Of a stretch of DNA of 64,000 nt, positions 8,829 through 16,700 are shown in pieces. How positions within the stretch are numbered: the stretch's first letter is position 1; each line of letters starts with the position of its first letter. The position numbers and the translations under genes are program-made. The notes beneath the pieces were generated by a model. It was not told where the DNA came from, made no database searches, and saw nothing but the letters and a program-made list of their open reading frames with translations. The stretch spans positions 744,001-808,000 of the forward strand of contig NZ_QLYR01000001.1 of assembly GCF_003268275.1 (NCBI RefSeq), written 5' to 3'. This stretch comes from Hydrogeniiclostridium mannosilyticum. GTDB taxonomy: Bacteria > Bacillota > Clostridia > Oscillospirales > Acutalibacteraceae.

Positions 8829-8839
8829 AACGTTTTCCG

Positions 8840-9544
8840 TCAGTCCAGCAGGCTGCCGTCTCTGGCCAGGGTTACCACCTGCCATGGAATAAACTTGCCG
8901 CTGTTTTGCAGCGCTTTCTTTACGGCGTTTTCCAGCCCACCGCAGCAGGGAACCTCCATGCGGACCACCGTGACGCTTTTAATATCGTTGCTGCGGATAA
9001 TATCGCCGAGCTTTTCGCTGTAGTCGCCCTCGTCCAGCTTGGGGCAGCCGATTAGTGTCACATGGTTTTTCATGAACCTTTGGTGAAAGTCCCCGCAGGC
9101 ATAGGCGGAGCAGTCGGCGGCTACCAGCAGCCTGGCGCCATTAAAATAGGGCGCATTCACCGGCGCCAGCTTTATTTGCACCGGCCATTGCGCGAGGTAT
9201 GAGAATGCCCCGCCGTATCCGGCAGGCGCGGCGGCCTGCTCTGCCGCCGGCCGCCGGATAACCCCGGCCCGGCTGCCAGGGCACCCGGAAAAACCGGCAG
9301 CATGCTGTTTTTCCCGGTTTTTCTTTACCGCCGCCTCATCATAGGCATCCGCTTCCCGCTCTTCAAACGTGATGGCCGCCGTTGGGCACACAGGCAGGCA
9401 ATCGCCTAGGCCGTCACAATAATCGTCGCGCAGAAGCCGGGCCTTGCCGTTGACCATGCCGATGGCCCCCTCATGGCAGGCCGCCGCGCACGCACCGCAG
9501 CCGTTGCATTTTTCCTCATCTATGCGAATGATCTTGCGAAGCAT
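8840..9544 (-). CDS. 4Fe-4S ferredoxin-type iron-sulfur protein
   Basis: 234 residues. The N-terminal 55 residues form a ferredoxin fold with C-x2-C-x2-C-x3-C (CNGCGACAAAC, residues 13-23) and a second group CDGLGDCLPVCP. The C-terminal half has further cysteines in ADCSAYACG, IGCPKLD and VPCCGG, which may bind another cluster. Proteins of this make-up are common in anaerobic Clostridia beside a cupin and a Crp/Fnr regulator and are thought to act in redox or nitrosative-stress metabolism; the electron partner is unknown. It lies 15 bases after the cupin gene, so it is co-transcribed. A variable, Ala-rich linker (about 75-110) joins the halves. Confidence 0.85.
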   Translation of the reverse strand: MLRKIIRIDEEKCNGCGACAAACHEGAIGMVNGKARLLRDDYCDGLGDCLPVCPTAAITFEEREADAYDEAAVKKNREKQHAAGFSGCPGSRAGVIRRPAAEQAAAPAGYGGAFSYLAQWPVQIKLAPVNAPYFNGARLLVAADCSAYACGDFHQRFMKNHVTLIGCPKLDEGDYSEKLGDIIRSNDIKSVTVVRMEVPCCGGLENAVKKALQNSGKFIPWQVVTLARDGSLLD

Positions 9545-9559
9545 CAGCTACTCCTCCTT

Positions 9560-9901
9560 TTATGAGTGAACGAACGCTACCACCAGCAGCATTTTAAACG
9601 GTTCCTTGGCAAACACGGCGTGCGGGTGGCGGGCGGGCATGACAATGGATTCCCCCGCTCGCAGTACATGCGGGTCTCCGTCAATCGTAATAAGCCCTTC
9701 GCCGTCCAGGCACAGCACCAACGCATCGCCGCCGGATTCATGTGTGCTGATCTCCTCCCCTTTAGCAAAGGAAAACAGGGTGATGCTGACAGCTTCATTT
9801 TGTATGAGCGTCTTGCTGACCACCTGGCCCTCCTGATATTGCAGCTCATCCTTCAGCTTGAGCGCCTCTGCCTTACGAATATTTTTCATAATCTCCTGCA
9901 T
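9560..9901 (-). CDS. Small cupin-domain protein
   Basis: 113 residues forming one beta-barrel cupin: motif 1 around STHESGGDALVLCLDGEG and motif 2 around MPARHPHAVFA. The metal-ligand pattern is partial: a His in each motif and no full HxH in motif 1. The start has AAAGGAG nine bases upstream. It is the first gene of the cupin-ferredoxin unit and lies directly under the Crp/Fnr-type operator at 9971-9986. A sensory or metal-chaperone role is possible; no substrate can be read from the sequence. Confidence 0.85.
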   Translation of the reverse strand: MQEIMKNIRKAEALKLKDELQYQEGQVVSKTLIQNEAVSITLFSFAKGEEISTHESGGDALVLCLDGEGLITIDGDPHVLRAGESIVMPARHPHAVFAKEPFKMLLVVAFVHS

Positions 9902-9943
9902 CTATGAAAACTCCTTTCCTGAACCCTTGCTTCTGATGTTTTT

Positions 9944-9986
9944 ATCATAGCATAAACCGCGGCTTCACTCCGTAACATTGGTTACG
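9944..9986 (-). promoter_or_regulatory. Crp/Fnr-type operator and promoter of the cupin-ferredoxin unit
   Basis: CGTAAC-ATTG-GTTACG (9971-9986) is a perfect 6+6 palindrome. The minus strand has TATGAT at 9944-9949, predicting a start at about 9937. The palindrome centre (9978.5) is then at -41.5, the class II activator position for Crp/Fnr proteins. The -35 is poor, as expected for an activated promoter. The gene at 10033-10710 is the obvious candidate activator. Confidence 0.75.
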
Positions 9987-10032
9987 AAAAATAGAAATAC
10001 TAAATTTTTACAAAATAAAAAATAATGGCGCC

Positions 10033-10710
10033 CTATAAATAACTTTCCAGGCGCTCCTGGTCCTTGACCGTAATTTCCCGTCCGGACAGCTCAATGATCC
10101 CCTCCTCCTGCATACGGCTTAGCTCCCGTGACAGAGAAGGCCGGGCTACGTTCATGTATTCCGCCATTTGCTCGCGCGAAGGGACGCCGCCGGGGCCATC
10201 GCTATGCCGCTGAAGCAGGTATTGGGCAATTTTTTCCCGTATGGAGCCGCAGCCAAGCACACGAACCCGGTTGCTCAGCGTATAGGCTTTGCCCGCAAAG
10301 ACGCGCAGAAGATTATTTTTTAACAGGTTTCCCAGCGCCGCGGGGGCCGCTGTGCCCGCGGTAAAGGCTGTTCCCGGCAGCTCCAGCACCACGGACCTTT
10401 CCTCTGCCTCTGCCTGCACTTCATAAGGCTCTTCAATGAATAAATAAACTTCCCCAAAAACATCCCCCGGTCTGTCAATGGTTGCGATCAGCAGCCTTTT
10501 TCCCGCCAGCGTATCTCGGGAAATGCAGGCCTTCCCCTTAATTAATACAAATAATCTTTCCGGCTTGTCTCCCTGCTGAAACACCAGGCTTCCTTTTTCA
10601 TAGAGCTTTATCGTGCCGGGCGCCAGGTCCATAAATTGCAAAATTTGTTCATCCGTCATTCCGCTGCACAAATAGCAGTGCCGCAGCGCCGGCAAAGCCT
10701 GCCTATCCAC
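10033..10710 (-). CDS. Crp/Fnr family transcriptional regulator
   Basis: 225 residues from a GTG start with GGGGGAG eight bases upstream. The N-terminal cyclic-nucleotide-like beta-roll (about 20-135) includes FQQGDKPERLFVLIKGKA and DRPGDVFGEV. The C-terminal winged helix (about 150-225) carries SREQMAEYMNVARPSLSRELSRM as recognition region. A CYLC pair at residues 12-15 and two more cysteines are present, but the spacing is not that of E. coli Fnr, so a cluster is uncertain. The gene lies upstream of the cupin-ferredoxin pair on the same strand and probably activates it through the -41.5 operator. Confidence 0.9.
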   Translation of the reverse strand: MDRQALPALRHCYLCSGMTDEQILQFMDLAPGTIKLYEKGSLVFQQGDKPERLFVLIKGKACISRDTLAGKRLLIATIDRPGDVFGEVYLFIEEPYEVQAEAEERSVVLELPGTAFTAGTAAPAALGNLLKNNLLRVFAGKAYTLSNRVRVLGCGSIREKIAQYLLQRHSDGPGGVPSREQMAEYMNVARPSLSRELSRMQEEGIIELSGREITVKDQERLESYL

Positions 10711-10868
10711 TTTCTTACTCCCCCTCGTTTTTATGCAAAATATCCCGGCTCTGCACCAGCAGAAACCACCGGAGCAGCAAAGATAAAAGCCTTTTCATCT
10801 CAGCCCGCCGTTTCGCCGCCGCGGCCATCACCGCGCACCGGCTTTACATAAGCTAAAACCCCGCTGCT

Positions 10869-10877
10869 ATTATACCA
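10869..10877 (-). promoter_or_regulatory. Extended -10 promoter before the Crp/Fnr gene
   Basis: Minus strand TGGTATAAT (TATAAT at 10869-10874), with only a weak -35 further upstream. It leaves a leader of about 150 bases in which no known riboswitch was recognised. The 366-base gap 10711-11076 otherwise holds only the terminator at 11016-11052. Confidence 0.55.
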
Positions 10878-11015
10878 TATGTCCGCTTCAGCGAACAGCC
10901 CCGTGATAAAACGGACGGAGCCCGGGAAGAGGCCGCACAGGGGGATATACTACCAATGGATAGTTGAACCAGCCGCCTGCCCCTCTGTTCGCTATACTGA
11001 AAAAAGATTTGTATA

Positions 11016-11052
11016 AAAAATGAGCGGAATCCGTCCGTTTGGATTCCGCTCA
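11016..11052 (-). terminator. Intrinsic terminator after the small Spo0A-C-like gene
   Basis: TGAGCGGAATCC and GGATTCCGCTCA form a perfect 12-bp stem with an 8-base loop. The minus strand continues with T6. Confidence 0.9.
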
Positions 11053-11076
11053 CCAGGCAGGCCGTAAGGCCCTTCA

Positions 11077-11298
11077 TCAAACTCGTTTAACCGCCTGCCC
11101 GGAGGCATAGCAGATAAATTCCTCTACGCTCGGCACCGTGCTTTTGCTGGGCACCCGCCTTTGATAAGCACTTGTAACGCCGTCAGCCGGGCAGGCGTGC
11201 CAGGCCATCTCAATTGCCGCCTGCATATCCCGCTGGATCTCTTTTACCGGCACCCCATATTTTTTTGCCAGTTCACGATAGATCTTTCTCATCGCCAT
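11077..11298 (-). CDS. Small protein resembling the Spo0A C-terminal DNA-binding domain
   Basis: 73 residues; ATG with GGAGGAG upstream and a terminator behind, so it is a real single-gene unit. The stretch KIYRELAKKYGVPVKEIQRD and the following AAIEMAW resemble the recognition-helix region of Spo0A (there the helix ends IRHAIEVAW), including the x-AW ending. The rest of the Spo0A C-domain and the receiver are absent. It may be a stand-alone DNA-binding relic or a small regulator; function is inferred only from this likeness. Confidence 0.7.
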   Translation of the reverse strand: MAMRKIYRELAKKYGVPVKEIQRDMQAAIEMAWHACPADGVTSAYQRRVPSKSTVPSVEEFICYASGQAVKRV

Positions 11299-11564
11299 AT
11301 GAGCTCCTCCTTTTCGCTGATCCCTTTTCAGCCCTTTTTTATAAAATCCCTTTTGTTCCTGCCGATATTTACCTCATTCAACCAACCTGTTAATGTGAGT
11401 TAATTTTAGCATAATAAAAACATGAAACATGTCACTTTATGAAGCCAAACCGCCCTTTTAATTTAATATGTAAACTACAGGAACATTTTTGAAGTTTTAG
11501 GTTTTTTGTATAATAAATCTTATAATATAATTTTTAAAATATGGGGATAAAGAGTGGTGCCGAC

Positions 11565-11882
11565 ATGAATGACTACGGAAGACAAATCGAGCTTTTACTG
11601 GTTAAGAGAAACATTTCAAAGGCCGCCTTTGCTGACAAAATTGGAATTACCGTTCAGCAGCTGCATGCTATTCTCCGCGGAAAAAGCATGTCAACCGTGA
11701 CCACCCTTGAGACAATGGCAGAGATACTGAAAGTCCCTACAGACGTCCTGCTTCAGGATATTGATAAGCGCTTCCTTTTATATGCCATAGACGACTATTT
11801 AAATCTTATTGACCGCAGCCGGGCCCAAAAATCGCTGGAGTATTTTTTGTCGATTTTAGAAGAGGAAAAGAAAGATGAATGA
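11565..11882 (+). CDS. XRE-family HTH regulator
   Basis: 105 residues from the ATG at 11565. An upstream in-frame ATG at 11541 has no ribosome site, whereas GAGTGGTG precedes 11565. The Cro/C1-type HTH spans about residues 4-60 (NISKAAFADKIGITVQQLHAILRG and VTTLETMAEILKVPTDVLLQD). A short C-terminal helical tail follows, which may mediate dimerisation. It overlaps the next XRE gene by eight bases, so the two are co-expressed. AT-rich promoter sequence with TATAAT lies just upstream at about 11507-11531. Confidence 0.85.
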   Translation: MNDYGRQIELLLVKRNISKAAFADKIGITVQQLHAILRGKSMSTVTTLETMAEILKVPTDVLLQDIDKRFLLYAIDDYLNLIDRSRAQKSLEYFLSILEEEKKDE

Positions 11883-12186
11883 ACTTTATGTCACACGATT
11901 ATCCACCTTTCGTAAAGCACATAAATTAACCCAGCAAAGCTTTTCAGAAAAAATCAGCATCAGCTCCGAGCATTTCTCCAAGATTGAAAGCATGTGCAAA
12001 AATCCATCCCTGTCGCTGCATATAGAAATCTGCAAGCAGCTGAATGTTCCCTCCGATTGCTTTTTCAGCGAACGGCACCCCGTGCCCGTCCTCTCCTGCC
12101 GGCAATTCGAGGCGCTCAGCCTGCTGAAAACGGCTGAGCTGAAGGCGTTGCTGAACCTCCTGCAAACCCTCTATGAAGGGAACTGA
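11875..12186 (+). CDS. Second XRE-family HTH regulator of a tandem pair
   Basis: 103 residues. N-terminal XRE HTH at about residues 8-62 (RKAHKLTQQSFSEKISISSEHFSKIE and SLSLHIEICKQLNVPSDCFF), then a short helical tail. It starts inside the end of the preceding regulator gene (eight-base overlap), with GAGGAAAAG as ribosome site. The pair may form a heteromeric repressor; no target was recognised. A strong terminator follows. Confidence 0.85.
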   Translation: MNELYVTRLSTFRKAHKLTQQSFSEKISISSEHFSKIESMCKNPSLSLHIEICKQLNVPSDCFFSERHPVPVLSCRQFEALSLLKTAELKALLNLLQTLYEGN

Positions 12187-12228
12187 CACCCACTGTACCC
12201 GGATATTTCCCGGGCTGAGCCTCAAATA

Positions 12229-12264
12229 AAAAAGCGGGCAGCATGACGGCTGCCCGCTTTTTTA
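12229..12264. terminator. Bidirectional intrinsic terminator
   Basis: AAAAAAGCGGGCAGC, five-base loop, GCTGCCCGCTTTTTT: a 10-bp GC-rich stem extended by A/T tracts. It serves both the XRE pair and the convergent membrane-protein gene. Confidence 0.92.
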
Positions 12265-12276
12265 TTGAAAGCCCAG

Positions 12277-12951
12277 CTATTCAGCAGCCTCGGCCGCGCC
12301 CGTCTGCTTCTGAGCAAGCAGAGGAACCGCAACCAGCTTATTGGAAAGGTGGATCAGCGGCGCCAGGCCGAAGGCGCTGATCAGCGTGCCCAAGCTGACA
12401 ATTCCCCCCGCCGCATAGCAGATTGCCGCGCAAAGCACATCTGTTGACATGCGGCACCAGAAATATGGAACCCGCGGCAGCCGGCGGTTTATAATGAGCG
12501 ACAAACTGTCATAGGGCGAAATGCCGATATTGGAGGTCTGATAAAACGACACCCCCATGCTCGACACAAGCACCCCGATGCATACAATGACGAGCTGCTG
12601 CCAAAATTCAACCGGAAGCAGCCCCATTTGCAGCCAAACCTCGTAAAAAAAGCTGGAAACGTACCCGAGCAGGCAGGCATTGATGATGGTACCAATACCA
12701 ACAAAAGACCGTCCCGCAAAAAACTCAATTGCAAACAGTACAATATTCAGCAAAAGCCAAAAATGCGCATACGGAATATGCAGAAAATCAGACAACGCCA
12801 TGGTCATGCCGCTGAACGGGTCGTTGCCAAGGCCCGACAGCTTAAAGATGCTGATGCCTACGCCAATCAGCAAATTTCCTGCCAGCATAAGCAGGTACCT
12901 TCTGAATGAAATCCCCTTAAAATAGGCCGAAAAATTGTGTTGCACGTTCAT
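12277..12951 (-). CDS. YitT/YczE-like integral membrane protein (DUF6198 type)
   Basis: 224 residues from the ATG at 12951, preceded by GAGGGGG; a 12-residue upstream extension is rejected. Five or six hydrophobic segments are visible. Conserved family features are LLIGVGISIFKLSGLGNDPF near the first helix and YQTSNIGISPYDSLSLI near the third, both typical of YczE/YitT proteins. The transported substrate of this family is unknown. The last residues are charged and Ala-rich. The promoter is probably the TATAAT at 12971-12976 on the minus strand. Confidence 0.8.
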   Translation of the reverse strand: MNVQHNFSAYFKGISFRRYLLMLAGNLLIGVGISIFKLSGLGNDPFSGMTMALSDFLHIPYAHFWLLLNIVLFAIEFFAGRSFVGIGTIINACLLGYVSSFFYEVWLQMGLLPVEFWQQLVIVCIGVLVSSMGVSFYQTSNIGISPYDSLSLIINRRLPRVPYFWCRMSTDVLCAAICYAAGGIVSLGTLISAFGLAPLIHLSNKLVAVPLLAQKQTGAAEAAE

Positions 12952-13265
12952 TTCCCCCTCTGCGTTATAAATTATATAGCAAACCATAGAAAATGACCAT
13001 ACTTTTTTATAAAAACAAAGTAAAGGGGGCTTAAAAGCGCTTTGCAGCCTTCTTGAAAGAATATACAGGCAGAGATTTGTAACAACGCACGATTTTCAGC
13101 GGCATCCTTCTATCAATATCACTAAAATTTATGTTTATTTAAGTTGTTTTACGTTCTGTAAAAAATAAAAAGTTCATAATTCATTGTCAACATTTTGCAA
13201 AAATGGAATTAATTGGAATAAATTTATTGACAAGTAAACAAAAGCATGATACTTTATTAACAAAT

Positions 13266-13352
13266 TGAATATTTTGGCAAACCCGATGAAAACCGGTGAC
13301 GCAAAGCTATAGGGTCTTCGTCCTTTGGACATGACAGCCAGTTGCAGCATCA
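13266..13352 (+). promoter_or_regulatory. Cyclic di-GMP-I (GEMM) riboswitch
   Basis: The GEMM-I signature is clear: GGCAAACC, a short stem, GTGACGCAAAGCTA, AGGGTCTTCGTCCT, then ATGACAGCCAGTTGC. GGCAAACC, GACGCAAAGC and the receptor-containing ACAGCCAG are the conserved blocks that bind the ligand and dock the two helices. It lies about 110 bases before a DUF6514 gene and a GGDEF/EAL protein, so the second messenger would control the gene set that makes or degrades it. The edges are approximate. Confidence 0.92.
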
Positions 13353-13393
13353 GTACACTGTTTTAAGGAGCAGTGGCTTTTGTTTTGTACTGT

Positions 13394-13427
13394 CCGCCTG
13401 CAAGCTTTACGCTCGCAGGCTTTTTAT
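13394..13427 (+). terminator. Terminator of the c-di-GMP riboswitch expression platform
   Basis: GCCTGC, a 13-base loop and GCAGGC are followed by TTTTTAT. It sits between the aptamer and the DUF6514 ribosome site, so ligand binding is likely to switch premature termination. Whether binding turns the genes on or off is not clear from the sequence. Confidence 0.75.
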
Positions 13428-13458
13428 AATTAAAAAACAGAAATGAGTTTTGGTTCAG

Positions 13459-13710
13459 ATGTATCGACTAATAAGCGGCGCCTATTCTTTAGAAGGCGAG
13501 ACATATCTCTCATTCGGCATTCAATATGGGAATATTATGATTGAGGATATTTCCATGGAGCAGGCTGAGGTTGAGGGTCTCATCGCGCTATGTAACCAGG
13601 AAAAGCTGGATGTGCTTCAACTGCCCGGTGTTGTGGCCGACTTTTTGGATGCCCCCGAGATGTTCGCAGGCTGTACAAGCCAACCTGCCGGAGGACGCTT
13701 CTATGAATGA
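13459..13710 (+). CDS. DUF6514 family small protein
   Basis: 83 residues from the ATG at 13459; a TTG at 13450 would add three residues and no strong ribosome site separates the two. The pattern YGN-I-EDIS, then about ten residues on LIALCNQ, and PGVVADFLD matches the small DUF6514 proteins of Clostridia, which have no established role. It lies directly behind the c-di-GMP riboswitch, and its last codons overlap the start of the GGDEF/EAL gene by eight bases, so the two are translationally coupled. A role in c-di-GMP physiology follows only from this context. Confidence 0.7.
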   Translation: MYRLISGAYSLEGETYLSFGIQYGNIMIEDISMEQAEVEGLIALCNQEKLDVLQLPGVVADFLDAPEMFAGCTSQPAGGRFYE

Positions 13711-16700
13711 ACATGTATTAACCCCGGCACAGCGGCAGGCGTTTACACGGCTTCGGGCTATGATGCAGGCCTACCTGGTAGAGCGCGACACGGAAAAGGC
13801 GCTCTCCTTTTTTACCGAGAACACGCATAGTATTGGAACGGGCGTGCAGGAAATTGCGCTGAATAAGGCCGGGCTGCGGACTTTATTTGAGGACGAAATT
13901 CACCACGACCCGCTGCCGTTTCAAATTGCCTACAAGGAGGTTTCCGCCGCAGGCGGGGAAAACAACGGAACCGTCTCCATTTATGCCCTGCTTCAGGTAA
14001 AAAAAAGCCTTTCCACCGGCGTTCCCCTTTGTGTCAACATGCGGCAGACCGCACATCTGTGCAACATCGGCGGCGAATACTACATCCGTCTAGTCCATGC
14101 CTCCATTCCTGCCATACAGCAGCAGGAAAATGAATACTACCCCATTTATTTTGGCGAGCAGACCCTTCGGCAGCAGCACGAAAAACTGGAAAGAAACGTG
14201 CTGAGCCTGCTCAACGAGACCATGCCCGGCGGTATTTTCGGGGGATATAACGAGCCTGGCTTTCCGCTCTATTTCATCAATAACCGCATGCTGGAATATT
14301 TAAACTACCCCAGCTTTGAAGCTTTTCAAAAAGCCATAAACGGCCGGCTGCTCAACAGCGTGCCCGACAGTGAGCGCCTTCAGGTGGAGTCGGCTGTTAC
14401 CGGAGCCCTTCAGAAGGGCGGCGCCTACTCGGTGACGCATCGCATGCTCAAAAGCGATGGGGAATATATCTGGGTTTATAATAAGGGCCGCTGCATTCCG
14501 ACGGAGGACGGCCGCAAGGCAATTATCAGCGTCTGCTTTGACATCACCAGCCAGGTCGCCGCACAAAATGAGCTCGGGTTCATTGCGCAAAGCCAAATCG
14601 GGGGCCTTTTTAAGGCCCGTATGGACGAGGGCTTTTCACTGCTTTACGCCAATGAATATTACTACCGCATGCACGGCTACACCCGCCGGGAAATGAAGGA
14701 GCTGCTGCACGACCAAGCCGTCCACCTGGTTTACCCCGATGACCTCGCCGGGGTTTCCGCGCAAATTGAGCAGGCCATTCGGGAAAAGAGGGAGTCCATT
14801 GCTTTGGAGTACCGGATCGTCCGCAAGGATGGAACAACCGCCTGGCTGCATGCCAGCGCCGGCCTCAGCGAGGCGAACGGCTGCTATTACCTCAGCGGCA
14901 TGGTCATTAATATTGATGAGCGCAAAAATTTTGAACAGCAGCTGCTGTGGAGCGAAAAGCGTTTTCAGATTGCCATTGAGCAAACCTCGATCAACGTGTG
15001 GGAATACGACCTGAAAACCAGGTCTATTCTACAGACGGATAAATCCTACCAGACCTTTGGCATCGGCAAGGTCATTCATCAAGTCCCTTACAGCCTGATT
15101 GAAAAAAAATCCATTCATCCGGACGATGCCAAAAAGTATATAGCGCTTTATGACAAGCTGCACAACGGCGCTAAAACCGCGAGCGCCGTTATCCGCATCC
15201 GGGCTACGGATAGCCAGTTTTATTGGATTAAAATAAACTACACCAATATATTCGACGAAACCGGCGCCCCCATACGGGCGGTGGCCGTATCGGAGGATAT
15301 TACCGCTCAAAAGGAGGCCGAGCAGCGTTCCTTTCAGGAGGAGCACCTGCGGGAAATGCTCTCAGCCGACGTGCTGGTTTCCACAAAAATTAATCTGTCG
15401 CAAAACAAAGTGCTGCGTATTTGGAGCGACAGCTACCACCCCTATGCCTTTCAGGACGTTATCTCTTACACACAGCTCTACGCAGAGGTTATCAGCCACA
15501 TCGCCAATTCCAGCGACAAAAAGCGCTTTGCTGGACTATTTGCCCCCGCCGTACTGATGAAGGCCGCCGAAAACGGGCGGAAAAGCCTGTACGGAGAATA
15601 CCGCTGCATGGACACCGCCGGGCACATCATCTGGTGCGCTTTTCATTGGACAATTATGTATGACCCGGACAGCGCCGAGCTGTTTGCCTTTGGCTATATC
15701 CGCGACATCAACGAGCGAAAAAAGGCCGAGCTGGTGCTGCGTGAACGCGCGGAACGGGATGCGCTCACCGGCCTTTACAACCGCCAGACCATGGAGTCCC
15801 TGATTGACCAGCTGATTCACCAAAGGCGGCGCAAGGGCGCGCAATATGCTTTTCTCATGATAGATGTCGACGACTTTAAACAGGTCAACGACACCTATGG
15901 CCATTATTACGGCGACCAGCTATTGCAGGAAATCGGGCGCATACTGCGGACGGATTTCAACGGCAGCAGCCTGACCGGGCGGCTTGGCGGTGATGAATTT
16001 GCCGTTTTCTTTGAGGATATTCCCGGCAAACAGTGGGTTACTGAAATTGCCGCCCGGCTGTGTAAAAAGCTGACGCTCAGCTTTGGCGTCAACGGTGAGA
16101 AGCTGCAGGTTTCCGCCTCCGTCGGTATCGTCATCGACCGCTTTCAAGGCGCCGATTTCCAACGCATGTTCCAGCAGGCTGACCTGGCGCTGTACAGTGC
16201 CAAATCTCACGGAAAGGCGCAGTACAGCTGTTTTAACAGCCAACTGGGGCAGCCTGACGAGCTGCAGCTGCTCAGCGACGGGTGCGTTGCCAAGCAACAC
16301 CTGGGAGAACGCTGCATGCTGGACGAAATGGACGACTCCATCTTTGTCATCGACGAAGAAAGCCACGACGTCCTCTTTATGAACCAAGTGGCACGGCAGA
16401 CGTTTAACATTGACAGCTATGCCGGCCGTAAATGCTACGACATCCTACAGGGTTTTTCTCAAATCTGTGTTTTTTGCCAGACACATCTGCCTGAAGAACA
16501 CGGCTTCAAGAGCTGGGAAAATACCAACGCGCGCCTGCACAAACGTTTTATTATCCGCGACAAAATTATCCGCTGGGACGGCAAACGAGCACGCCTGGAG
16601 ATTTTCACAGACCTCAGCATGCAGGAATCACGCCTCCATTCTAACGTCAAGGCGGATCGGATGCTGCTGGAATCGGCCTCGCTTTTGCTTACCTCCAGTA

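Noticed and set aside
10853-11080. 75-residue minus open frame
   Set aside because: It runs through a terminator stem and the promoter of the Crp/Fnr gene and has no ribosome site.
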